A stretch of DNA of 39,215 nucleotides, taken from a virus. The position numbers and the translations under genes are program-made. The DNA is taken from positions 1-39,215 of IMG/VR virus record IMGVR_UViG_3300006810_000124, one strand, 5' to 3'. Numbering within the stretch: the stretch's first letter is position 1; every line of letters starts with the position of its first letter. The notes beneath the pieces were generated by a model. The model saw nothing but the letters and a program-made list of their open reading frames with translations, was not told the origin of the DNA and did not search any database. Below are positions 16,996-27,200 of this stretch, piece by piece.

Positions 16996-18021
16996 ATGGG
17001 ATGTGCTAATTATACAATAACGTTTAACTGTGTGCAGGCTGAGACCATAAACGTGGTTTATATTGTGCTTAATGCTAACGAGTACGCAAATCAAACAGTT
17101 AATATAAGACAAAGATGGTCTGACGGAACTACCGATAGCCCTGACTTTAACAGGTCTGTTTTATTGGAATCTGACACAGTTGGTGTTAGGGGTGTGTCTA
17201 TATTTGACACCGTTACAGGTCTTGAGTCTTCAGGAGCAATCCCTGTTGAGGGGTCTACTGTAACGCTTGACCTTCTTGAGGATGATAGCTTTAGTTTCGA
17301 TACATCTAAACATTCATTTAAGTATTTAGTTTCTAATACTCAGTATGATGAGGATGATTTAGATACATTGATACCACTCTTAAACACAACAGCTACTATA
17401 ACAAATCCTACTGACGGAACTTATAGGTCCACGTTTACATACACAAATCCAAGTGACGATGACTACCTTTATATAGTGTGGGATTTAAGATACTCGAATC
17501 AGCAAACATTATACTTTGACGCCTCTTCTGAAACAACCGCTTGTTGTTCAGGTGTTTCTGGAACATACTATTTAGATGCAACATCTTTTGATTTAGCGAG
17601 TATGATTTATACGGATGCTGATTTAATTACAGAGGCTGTAGATGGATATTATGCTGACAACCAATCATCAGGTGGTTCGTATAGGGAAGTAGAGACGGTT
17701 GGTTCTGATAAACAGTTAAACGGAAACACAGTGTGTGCTTCATGTGCATCAAATAGTTATGAGTTTGACATTGACCCAATTCAATATGACAGTCCTGACT
17801 CTTCGAACTGTTCTACTGCAACGTTTTCATCTTCTTTGTATAAGAGCGATTCATATCCTTTCTTACAAAGGGGTGATGTTATGTACACAGACGCAGCGCT
17901 TACAACTGCATATAACGGAAACAATAAATGGATAGCAATTAGAAAGCCAGGGTTTCCAACAATTATTTATGCTAAAATTGACGGCTCAGGAAATGTGTTA
18001 ACTTTATATTTATGCTTTTAA
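16996..18021 (+). CDS. Cysteine-containing tail-associated protein with internal repeat
   Basis: 341 aa from the ATG at 16996 (an in-frame GTG at 16987 inside the previous gene is less likely). The N-terminus MGCANYTITFNC and the first 190 residues are beta-rich with Thr, Asp and Ser. The second half holds at least two diverged copies of a Y-T-D-A-x-L-x-T unit: MIYTDADLITEAVDGYYADN (about 210) and VMYTDAALTTAYNGNNKW (about 293). Cys residues occur as CC (about 183), a CxxC (CASC, near 250), SNCS and the C-terminal LCF. No signal peptide is seen. The gene lies between two pieces of what is usually one tail protein, so it probably belongs to the tail tip or fibres. No family name can be given. 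Confidence 0.65.
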   Translation: MGCANYTITFNCVQAETINVVYIVLNANEYANQTVNIRQRWSDGTTDSPDFNRSVLLESDTVGVRGVSIFDTVTGLESSGAIPVEGSTVTLDLLEDDSFSFDTSKHSFKYLVSNTQYDEDDLDTLIPLLNTTATITNPTDGTYRSTFTYTNPSDDDYLYIVWDLRYSNQQTLYFDASSETTACCSGVSGTYYLDATSFDLASMIYTDADLITEAVDGYYADNQSSGGSYREVETVGSDKQLNGNTVCASCASNSYEFDIDPIQYDSPDSSNCSTATFSSSLYKSDSYPFLQRGDVMYTDAALTTAYNGNNKWIAIRKPGFPTIIYAKIDGSGNVLTLYLCF

Positions 18022-18023
18022 TT

Positions 18024-18779
18024 ATGGCGAGTAAAACATTAACATTTAGCGAAGGAGCAAAAGGATGGCCATCATTCTATTCTTATATACCCGACTACAT
18101 GATAGGTATGAATAATTATTTTTATTCATTTAAGAATGGTAATTTGTACAGGCACAATACTAACGAGACCAGGAACAATTTCTATGGTGTGCAATACAAT
18201 AGCACAATAAAAGGTGTGTTTAATGTTGAGCCTACAACCGTTAAGTTATTCAAGACCATAGAGATAGAAGGTGATGATGCCTGGGGGGTTACAGCCACGA
18301 CAAACCTGTCATCGGGCTCTATATCGTCATCTTACTTTGAGGAAAAAGAGGGTCGTCAGTATGCTTTTATTCGCTCAAATGAAACGACTGTAGATGCTAA
18401 TCTTAGAAATGTCAGCGGTATAGGAACTGTTACAACTGTTGATGCTACAACGCCTACGGCTACGACGCTTACATTCCCAAGCGGATTTAAGTTTAGCACC
18501 ATGATTAGTGTTGGTGATTTAGCTTATAAAAACAACTCAGGTACTCTTGTTCTTTTGGGAGAAATAAAAAGTGTATCTAATAACGTTATGACTATAGACA
18601 CATCAATTACAGGGGGAAGTGTTCCTGTTGATGGTGACTTTATATTGTACGTTAAAAACAGTGTCGCTGAGTCTTATGGGCTTAGGGGTTATTTTATGGA
18701 ATTTGAGCTCACGAATTCACTTACTACGCCAACGGAGATATTCTCTGTAGGTTCAAGCATTTTCAAGAGCTTTCCTTAA
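18024..18779 (+). CDS. Tail muzzle C-terminal-like protein
   Basis: 252 aa from the ATG at 18024; an upstream in-frame ATG (18012) lies inside the previous gene. Residues 4-60 contain LTFSEGAKGWPSFYSYIPDY, then MNNYFYSFKNGNLYRHNT and NNFYG. In crAss-like tail stabilisation proteins this block normally follows the 'YDPYxDEYVLS' block of the same polypeptide; here that block ends about 2.2 kb upstream in a separate gene. A later part (about 130-215) contains a beta module with SVGDLAYKN and MTIDTSI, then the chain ends SIFKSFP. It probably packs against the 1591-aa protein in the tail. The next gene has its own promoter. Confidence 0.65.
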   Translation: MASKTLTFSEGAKGWPSFYSYIPDYMIGMNNYFYSFKNGNLYRHNTNETRNNFYGVQYNSTIKGVFNVEPTTVKLFKTIEIEGDDAWGVTATTNLSSGSISSSYFEEKEGRQYAFIRSNETTVDANLRNVSGIGTVTTVDATTPTATTLTFPSGFKFSTMISVGDLAYKNNSGTLVLLGEIKSVSNNVMTIDTSITGGSVPVDGDFILYVKNSVAESYGLRGYFMEFELTNSLTTPTEIFSVGSSIFKSFP

Positions 18780-18786
18780 TATTTAT

Positions 18787-18794
18787 TATCTTTG
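18787..18794 (+). promoter_or_regulatory. -7 box before ejection-protein genes
   Basis: TATCTTTG matches TAnnTTTG exactly. Its end is 17 nt from the ATG at 18811. No convincing -33 TTG is seen (TTTC at 18761-18764 is closest). It would drive the three internal virion protein genes. Confidence 0.68.
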
Positions 18795-18810
18795 CAAAAA
18801 TAGTATACAT

Positions 18811-19521
18811 ATGTCAGTATCACTTATTACATCTTTTGTAGGAACTGCAGCTAACCTTTTCGGAGCAGCGAAACAAAGAAGGCTTGCAGAGCAGGCCACA
18901 AGACAAGCTCAAATTGACGCTGAAAAAGCTTTTAGGGCGATTGAAAAATCTAAAGTTTTAGACCTTGAGCTTCCGATGAGACAATATCAGATTCAACAAG
19001 AAAATATTGAAAGAGCAACAAGAGAGGCGGTAGAAGCCGCAAGAGAAGCTGGGCCACGAGGTGTTGCTGCTATTCCACGTATTCAGGCTGCAGCTGTTCA
19101 AGGGTACGAGGGGCTTACCGCCATGAAGGAAAAAGCTCTTATTGGTCTTGGTAATCTTGCTGAACAGCAGAGAGTTAGAGGTGAGCTTGCTGAAGCTGAA
19201 TTAAGAGAAAGAGCTGCTGAAGGCGCTCAGATTGCAGCTGCGGAAGCAAGGGCTACGGCAGACGCCATGACTACATCAGCGTTTACCTCTTTAACAGGAG
19301 CAATAGGAGAAGCAACTAAGTTCGACCCAGATGAGGAACTTTATCCGGACGGAGATGACGGAGCTGTTGGAGAGGGGGCTCAAGGATTTAATTTTATTCC
19401 AACAACAGCTCGCGGTTTAGCAAAAACTCAAAGGAGGGCAAATAGAAAACCTTTCGGAGAAACAAAAGTTGGTGGATTTTTGGGAAGTATACCAGACTTT
19501 TTAGGTGGTCTGTTTAAATAA
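18811..19521 (+). CDS. Internal virion protein (T7 gp14-like)
   Basis: 236 aa. An N-terminal hydrophobic helix (VSLITSFVGTAANLFGAA, residues 2-21) is followed by a long Ala/Glu/Arg/Gln-rich helix (about 22-150), interrupted by GPRGVAAIPRIQAAAVQGYEG, then a flexible, Gly-rich acidic segment (DPDEELYPDGDDG) and a basic C-terminus. This small, helical, membrane-active layout is that of T7 gp14-type ejection proteins, which leave the capsid first and form a pore in the outer membrane. It is the first of three genes ordered by increasing size, as in the T7 14-15-16 set. Family membership is inferred from architecture and order, not sequence identity. Confidence 0.65.
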   Translation: MSVSLITSFVGTAANLFGAAKQRRLAEQATRQAQIDAEKAFRAIEKSKVLDLELPMRQYQIQQENIERATREAVEAAREAGPRGVAAIPRIQAAAVQGYEGLTAMKEKALIGLGNLAEQQRVRGELAEAELRERAAEGAQIAAAEARATADAMTTSAFTSLTGAIGEATKFDPDEELYPDGDDGAVGEGAQGFNFIPTTARGLAKTQRRANRKPFGETKVGGFLGSIPDFLGGLFK

Positions 19522-19534
19522 AACATAATAAAGG

Positions 19535-21277
19535 ATGCCAAGTTACTTAGGATATAAAAGAGATAATACTTTTGTCGATTACGCTACTATAGCTAAGGAT
19601 TTAAGTGATACTCTTGCTGCTAATAAAAAGGAAAAACAAGAAAAAAGACAGGAGCTTGAGGATTCTACCAGAGAAACCATCAATAAACTCGGTCAGTATC
19701 AGGAGACCAGAAGCCAGACGGCTAATAATATTTTTTACGACTTTGCAGACAACTCAAAGAAATCTTTGTTTGAATTAAACAGACAGTTGAAGTCTGGAAA
19801 CCTGACATATAACGAGTACAAGAAAGCATACCAAAATTTGCAAGACGGGACAGCTGAGATTAAGAAAAACTTAGAAACCTGGAACACAAAGTATGAGGAG
19901 ATATTAGAAGGGCAAAAGTCTAAAGACGGTAAACCGCCTTCACAATCACAGATAGCATTGTTTATGGCCGAGCAGCATGGTGGGCTTCTTGATTTACAGA
20001 CAAGTATGTTTTATACAGACCCTGTATCATTAAGAGTATACCACGGGCAGAAGGGTGAAGACGGTCAGTTAGTTCAGGGTAGCATACGTGACGTGCTTAC
20101 TATAAACAACAAGCAAAACTCTCAGTTTGACAGAGTCGACATACAAGGGAGCTTAGACCAATACACGCCAGAGATAGCTAAGTATGAGTTTATAGGGTCT
20201 ACTACAGGATACAAAATCCAAGACCCCACCGCAAGAGAAGGATTCCAAAAGTTTAGAACAGAAACAATAGATGCTATTGCTGGAAACGATAGAGCTATGG
20301 CGAGTATTCTTGTTGATAGTTCAAGTGGTAATTATAAGCTAACCACAGATGCTTCTAAAAAAGGAGATGAAAACTTTATTGTTCTTGAATACGATGGCAA
20401 CTCAATCATTCAGGCAAGCCTTACAGAGAAACAAAGACAGGCTGCAAAGGATGTTGTAGGCAATGCTTTTGACATGAGAATTGAAAGGGGTATTGGCGAA
20501 ACAGCTGAGTCAAGAGCAAGGTTTGCTAAAGGTAGAGAAACCAAGGGTACTTTTGATTTGTTTGTTAGAGCAATGGCTGGTGATTCAGGTGCTCAGACTG
20601 ACCTTATAAACAGAAAAGACATCGGAATATCTTCTATTAAATTTGATGATATAATTGCAGGGCAGGAAGCAGATGCCAAGGTTAGAATTACTACAACTGA
20701 CGGAAGATTGCTTGCTCCTGTAGACTTATTTAGAAGAACTCCTGATGGTAATTTAGCTAGAGATAAGGATGGTAATCCTATTAGAAAGACAGCAAATGAG
20801 CTGGCTGAATCTGCAATGAACGCTTCAGGTATAGCGGATATAGCTGATATTGAAGAAATTGTAAGAGAGACACCCGCTAGGCGAGCTGCAACTTCATTTG
20901 ATGTGAAAGCTCCGGTGCCTAAGCCTAAAACAGTTACAGATGAACTGGGAATTGTGTTGGCATCAGATACAACAGGTAGTGACAGATTAAATGCCTTAGA
21001 GTCTTCTGTAAACACATTGATTGAGAATAGACTGCCCGGCTCTAACTTTAAGGTCGAGCCAACATCAAGCGGATTTATATCTAAAGATAGAAAAATAACT
21101 TTATCATCTGAAATACCGGGGGTTGAAGACATTACCTTTAACATTAAACAACCGAATATAGATATCACAAGAGCAGTGGATAATTTCATTAGAGACCTAT
21201 GGTCTAAATCGCAAGAGCTTAGTGAAGTTAAACCCAAGGGTGACAAGCCTAAAGGGAATCAAATTTTTGGAGAATAA
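19535..21277 (+). CDS. Internal virion protein (T7 gp15-like position)
   Basis: 580 aa, soluble and charged. The N-terminal 130 residues are helical and coiled-coil-like (SDTLAANKKEKQEKRQELED, LFELNRQLKSGNLTYNEYKKAYQNL). The middle is mixed alpha/beta (YTDPVSLRVYHGQKGEDG; FDLFVRAMAGDSGAQ), and the C-terminal 140 residues are polar, ending KPKGDKPKGNQIFGE. The position between a gp14-like and a giant gp16-like gene, plus the lack of membrane segments, suggest the periplasm-spanning ejection component. The ATG is preceded by AAAGG, one of the few Shine-Dalgarno-like sequences in the window. I recognise no enzyme motif. Confidence 0.6.
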   Translation: MPSYLGYKRDNTFVDYATIAKDLSDTLAANKKEKQEKRQELEDSTRETINKLGQYQETRSQTANNIFYDFADNSKKSLFELNRQLKSGNLTYNEYKKAYQNLQDGTAEIKKNLETWNTKYEEILEGQKSKDGKPPSQSQIALFMAEQHGGLLDLQTSMFYTDPVSLRVYHGQKGEDGQLVQGSIRDVLTINNKQNSQFDRVDIQGSLDQYTPEIAKYEFIGSTTGYKIQDPTAREGFQKFRTETIDAIAGNDRAMASILVDSSSGNYKLTTDASKKGDENFIVLEYDGNSIIQASLTEKQRQAAKDVVGNAFDMRIERGIGETAESRARFAKGRETKGTFDLFVRAMAGDSGAQTDLINRKDIGISSIKFDDIIAGQEADAKVRITTTDGRLLAPVDLFRRTPDGNLARDKDGNPIRKTANELAESAMNASGIADIADIEEIVRETPARRAATSFDVKAPVPKPKTVTDELGIVLASDTTGSDRLNALESSVNTLIENRLPGSNFKVEPTSSGFISKDRKITLSSEIPGVEDITFNIKQPNIDITRAVDNFIRDLWSKSQELSEVKPKGDKPKGNQIFGE

Positions 21278-21297
21278 TAAAACTTAATTAATAGTTC

Positions 21298-24200
21298 ATG
21301 GATAAACTTCAGCAGCTATATAATCTAATGCTAGAGCAAGGGTTGTTGACTAGCGACATTAGCTTAGAACAGTTCAGGGTAGCTGATGAATCTCAGCAGG
21401 ATGCGCTTTACAATTTATCCCTAAACGAGGGTATTATAACTGCAGATGCTGTTAGCAATGCTGATTTTAAGGCTGCTTGGTCTGAAAGCGCACAGAAAAT
21501 ATCTGATTTTAACGAAGAACTAAAGGACTCAAAGGAGAATGTTGTTGAGCTACAAAGACAGGAGAAAGAAAGAATTGCTGCAAGAGAGATGGCTCCTCCA
21601 GAGGTTGTGGTTGAAACTACAGCTGCGGTAGAAACAGCTCCTCCGATTGTTGAGGCAAAGCCAAAGCCAATTAGTCAGCAGATTAATGAGGACATAGCTG
21701 AGTACTCCTACATGAGTCCAGAGGAGATGGCCATTAAAGACAGGGAAAGAGAAGACGAAACACTTCAAAGAATACAGCGAAGAAACGAAGGGTTCTATGA
21801 TGACCAAGGTCTTATTGATTCCATATTCTCAAGAGAAAAACTATCACAGATTGAAGGTCTTGATATCGAGGAGTTTAAGGAGTTTATGATAGACTCAGGA
21901 AGGCTTGAAGAGATTAGAGATAAAGCGCAAAGAGGGTTGTATGAAAACAAATATGGAACAAGCCAAGACCCTGGATTAGCGTATGACTTCGACAGGTATA
22001 GCGCTATTGATGCTTTTTTAACGTCAAAGCTTTCACAGGAATACGGAGACGTTTACTATAATAAGCAAAAACAAAACGCAGGAATTGCAACGTCTTTATC
22101 AAAAGAAGAAACTCCAAGACTGAAAGTAAATCAGGAAAAATTAAAATCATACATAGGTGATGAGATGCTTCTTCTTACTGAAAAGTTAAAAGAACAGGAA
22201 GCTGAAAACCAAGAGCTTGTAAAAAGGTATCAGGATGACAATCTAAACGGTGGATACAAAATAAAACAAGGCCTTAAAAAAGGATGGGAAGGATTTGAAA
22301 AGGGAGTAGGAGCAACATCCGTTGCTTTTTATGACATGATAGGAGCTGATAACATAGCTGATGCATTAAGAGCTCAATCTATTCAGGATAAAATATTTGA
22401 CCCTTATGATGCAACCTATGGATACGCTTCCGGAAAAAGGGTATTTGTTGATGGGGTAGAATATATTGTAGATGAAAGGGGTCAGATTTATGATGCTGTA
22501 AAACTTTTAAATGCAACAAATCTTTTAGACAGTAAAAAAGCATCTGAGATATACTCAAAAGCAAGTAGGTCAAACCAAACAGGACAAACGATGAGCGGTT
22601 TTGGCATGGCCTCTAATCTTGCTAATGTTATGGGTGACATAGGATGGCAGGTAGCTTATCAGGCTGCTTTTGTAGGCGGGGGTAAAATAGTTGGAAGCGC
22701 AGCTAAGCTGACAGCTCCTACCAGAGTAGCCTCTAATGCGCTCGCTAAAATACCAATAAAGAAAAGTTTAGCATCATCTATCATAGCTCAGAGTACCTTG
22801 GGATATTCAAGAGGTCTTAGGGATATTTACGTTGAAGCAAAAAAGAACGGGCTATCCGATAAAGAGGCTGAGGAGTTATCATCTTTAGGAGCTCAGCAGA
22901 TGGGTCTTTTGTATGCTGTTACAGCTCCGATAGCTGCAAGAACAAGGATTACAGATAAGATATTAGGAGAGCCAACCAAAGAGATAACCAAAAAAGCGGT
23001 TAGAGAGTATCTAAAAACAGGTAAAAAAGGTTTCCTTGATGTTATAGGCAACGCAAGAAGAAACTTAGGGACTTATGGTCTTGAAGGATTTAAGGAATTA
23101 GTTCAAGAAAATGTTCAGCAAGCAGGTGAGAAGTTTGTTATTAATCCTGATATAAATAAAGAAGCAGGAAGAAAAATACTTGATGATACCATTACAATGG
23201 ATGATTTCATCAATACAAGTATACTTTCTTTTTTAGCAGGAGGAATGTTGCCAGCTGGTATAGATATCAGCACGGATACATACAGCTTATTTAAGGACGG
23301 CTCTATAGCTAAGATGGAGTCTTTAGCTTTTTTATCTCAGGACCAGGACAAAACAATGGAGCTTGTTAACTCACAGGTTTCTAAAGGGTTATACACACAA
23401 TCTCAGGCAGATAAATTATTGTCTGATATTAATGTGTACAGAACAACTATAGGCAGGATGCCTAAATCCACAAGCCCTCAGGCTGCATCTGTTATGATGT
23501 CTGATATGGCTGAGCTATATGATTTAGAACAGCAAAAGAAAAATACAGACCCTGTATTCCATTCAGAGATTGACTCTAAGATGTCTAACATAAAAGCCCG
23601 GATACAGTCTACTATTGAGTTTGACCAGCTAAGCTCTGAGTCTAAGCTACAGTTTACTGAGGAAGCAACTAAAAAATTACAAGCTGAGAAAGACCCTGAA
23701 ACCTCATGGGAGATAACTGCTGACGAGACATTTAACGAAGCAAGAAAGCTTTACTATCAGTATAAGACTGATTTTTCAGATTTTGATGTAACAGAAGAGC
23801 AAGCCACTCAATCACTTGTGGATGAGGGTGTTACAGAGCCAACATCTGAGCAGGTTACTGCAAGAAGAAAAGAGTTAATATTTAAAAATTTAGACGATGC
23901 CATTCAAAAGCGAGAAGCAAGAGATATACCTGATGTTGAACCAGCCGAAGCTGTACAAGAAGTGGAAGCAGAAGTACGGGTCGCTCCTGAAGAAGAGGTC
24001 GAAGAAGAGAGGTTAACAGACTCACAGATACCTAAATCAAAAACAATATATACAGCGAAAGCAGATGACGACACTACTAATACCATTGAGGTTACAACAC
24101 GTCTTGATGGTAGCAGGGATATTCTATATAAAAATGAGCAAGGTGGTGTATATCAAAGAGAAACGTTATCTCCGGATAATACACTGACCAATGAGGAATA

Positions 24201-27200
24201 CATATCAAATGTTGTTGGAGATGTAACAGGCTCTGAGGACATCGCTTTAGATGATGTGATGAATCCTAAGATGCGTGAAAGATTATCCGAAAGACAAAGA
24301 GCTGAGCTTGGTATCGAAGAAGAGGTAGCTCCAGAAGAAGAGGTAGCTCCAGAAGCTGAAGTGGATGAGCTAGAGGATTTAGAGAGAGCGCTTCGTGATG
24401 AGGAGGTTAAGTTTTTAAAAGGACAAACATCAGCTATTGAAACTCAGGAAGCTTCTGAGCAATTGGTTGAGGAGATGAACAACCTTGAGATAATCAATGA
24501 GGGCGTTGTTGTTCCTAACCCTGAAGAGCGTGTAGCCATATCCGTAGAGGGTGTCACAGAACGTGATGGTATTATTGCTGATGAGATACCTACTGTAAGG
24601 ATTGAGGATTACAACGGCATCCCTATGGTTAGCACAATATCTGACCAGCTTGTTTCTGGAAATGTAGAAAACCCATACACCGGTAATACTATTGACAACC
24701 TAAAAGGTGGTATGTTCTATAGCTTCACAGAAGGAAATGAAGGTTTAGGTTGGACATATAAAGACACAAAAAAAGGCGGTGAATTTTTAACCGCAGCAAA
24801 AAGGGCTTACGAAAAAAATCCGGAGGCATATAAAAAAGCATGGGCCGATGGTAGAATACCAAACAATCATGTTCTTGTTCAGGTGGTAAAAATGTCTCAG
24901 GATAGTATACTGTCTAATGAGGCCCTGTATAGAGTTCTTGTTGACAATGTATCAACGCTACCTAAAAAGAATCAAACAAAAGCCATGACAGTTTTAAGGC
25001 AAGACCTTAAGACTCAAGTTAATAATAAGAAAGACAAGCAGGATTCTAATACACAAAAAGAGGTTGCCGCATATACTGAGTTTTTAAATATTATTAAGGG
25101 TAAGAAAAATATTATTGAAGCTATAGAGCTTATACCTCAGCTAAACGTTGACGCAAGGCCGTATATAATAAAAAGAATAACAAACGGAAGTATTAACGAA
25201 GCGGGTAAACCTCTGCCAAGATTAATTAAGCCAAGGAAAGCAGTCCCAAAGGAATTATTAGAGGGAGTTGAAGGTAAAAATGAGCTTACAAACGTAGCTT
25301 ACATTGCTGATATTATTACAGAACCGGCTCATAAGAACGTACCCAAAAGGCATGTTATGGCTATAACTTCTGTTGATATTAGCGAGAATGGTGGAGTTGT
25401 TGAGGGCAATCACCCAAATTACAAGGGAGCTATTAAGGGTGAATTCTTAGGTGTTGTAGAGGAAAGCGCGGCTCTAAAAGACTTATACCCAAAAGCATAC
25501 GCCAATGTAGTTAAAGGCATTATAGGTAAGGAAGCTGCAGGAAAAGAGACTAAAGTAGGTATAGAAATAAGCCAAAATATTCCTGTTCAGTTAGGACTTA
25601 CTGACTTTATATTTAGAGGAATGGTTATGAACCTGAATCAGAGTGACTTATCTAAGCTCACAGGGTTCTTGTCGTTATCATTCCCATCTACAAACTTCTA
25701 CACAGACCCGGATACATGGCAGACAGTTATGGAATCTGATAGTGTTAGAAAATACATTAAGGATGGAGAGGTTGTGTATGGCCTTACAACAAACGGAGAC
25801 ATATACCTAAACCCTGACTTTGAAAGCTTCAACACTCCGATACACGAGATGGGCCACATATGGACTGATTTTATTGAGGAGAGTAACCCAGCGTTATTTA
25901 ACCGTGGTATAAAACTTGTTGAAGGTACTAAGGCTTTAGAGACAGCAAAAAAAGAATTAGGCGACACGCTTGCTGCTCGTAAAGAAGCTCTTTCGATACT
26001 CATTGGGAACAGAGGGCAGGAGATAACTGACGCAGCTCAGAGAAGCAAGTTTCAAGAATGGCTTGTTGCGCTTTGGAAATATGTTAAAGAAAAATTCAAG
26101 AGCTTGCGTGGTTTAACCCAAGAGCAGATTGAAAACCTAACGCTTGCTGAGTTTATTGACGGTGCTTTAGCTGATATACTTGGAGGACAAGAGATAAGCA
26201 AAGCCAAGATAAAGGGCAAGAATGATATCGAGGTAGCCTTTCAAAAAGCAGAGGAGAATATCTACGATATAATTAACAAGGCAAGAGACCTCAATTTTAA
26301 GGACAATGTAATAAAATCATTCCTTAAGAAGAGAGGCTTCACTGCTACTGAAATTAATGAAGCGTTAAATCTTCCTGTAGATTCGCTAAAAAATCTGCCT
26401 GCTTCATTCAGAAATGTAGAGGGGGGTATCAAAGTTGGCCTTCCTTTATATGAGAAGATTTACAAATACGCACAGAAACAGGTGGGCAAGTCAAGAACAA
26501 AAGAAAATATAGACAATGCGATTGATAAAGCCATCACATACCTACAGAAGCAAAAGGATTTCAAAGCACAGGACGATATTACAGCTGATGCACTTGTTCG
26601 TGAGTTCCAGAGAAGCTTAGGCAGAAGGCTGAAAAGGTCTCCAAAGCTTGAAGAGCTTGAGTATGAGGGTCAGCTTGTAACACAGCTGTCTAATCGTGAT
26701 GAGATTAGAGTAATCAAGCAGAGAATAAAAGACTCAAGCGCCAAAGGATTACAAAAGATTAAGTCTGACATCAGAACTTTTATAAGAAAAAATCTTCCAA
26801 GAGCTGAGTATGGAAAAGCTGAGGTTACAAAAATGGTTAGCCTTGTTACTAACGCCAAAACTCCAAACGATTTAGAGTCTGCAACAGAGCAGGTAATTGA
26901 TTTTATCTACAAGAAAAAAGCTGACTTATCCGCAGCTCGTATAGCTAACATACTTAAAGGAAAGTACGAGAGAATACAATCAGGAAGACGTGTGGGCGTT
27001 AAGATATCTCCAGAAGCTAACGAGAGAATCAAAGCAATTGCAGAAAACATGGTATCTGAGGATGTCGAAACAAAGAATCAAGCCCTTGTAGATGCAATTA
27101 ATGAGCTACAAACCAAAACAGATTTAACTCAGCAGGATATCGAGGAGATTGTAAATCTTGAAACAGCTCTTATGTATAATGAAGCAATGCAGATGGATGA

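Noticed and set aside
20593-21246. Long antisense open frame (217 codons) opposite the gp15-like gene
   Set aside because: Ser/Leu/Ile-rich composition typical of a reverse-complement shadow; it lies wholly inside a well-supported gene with no promoter or leader.
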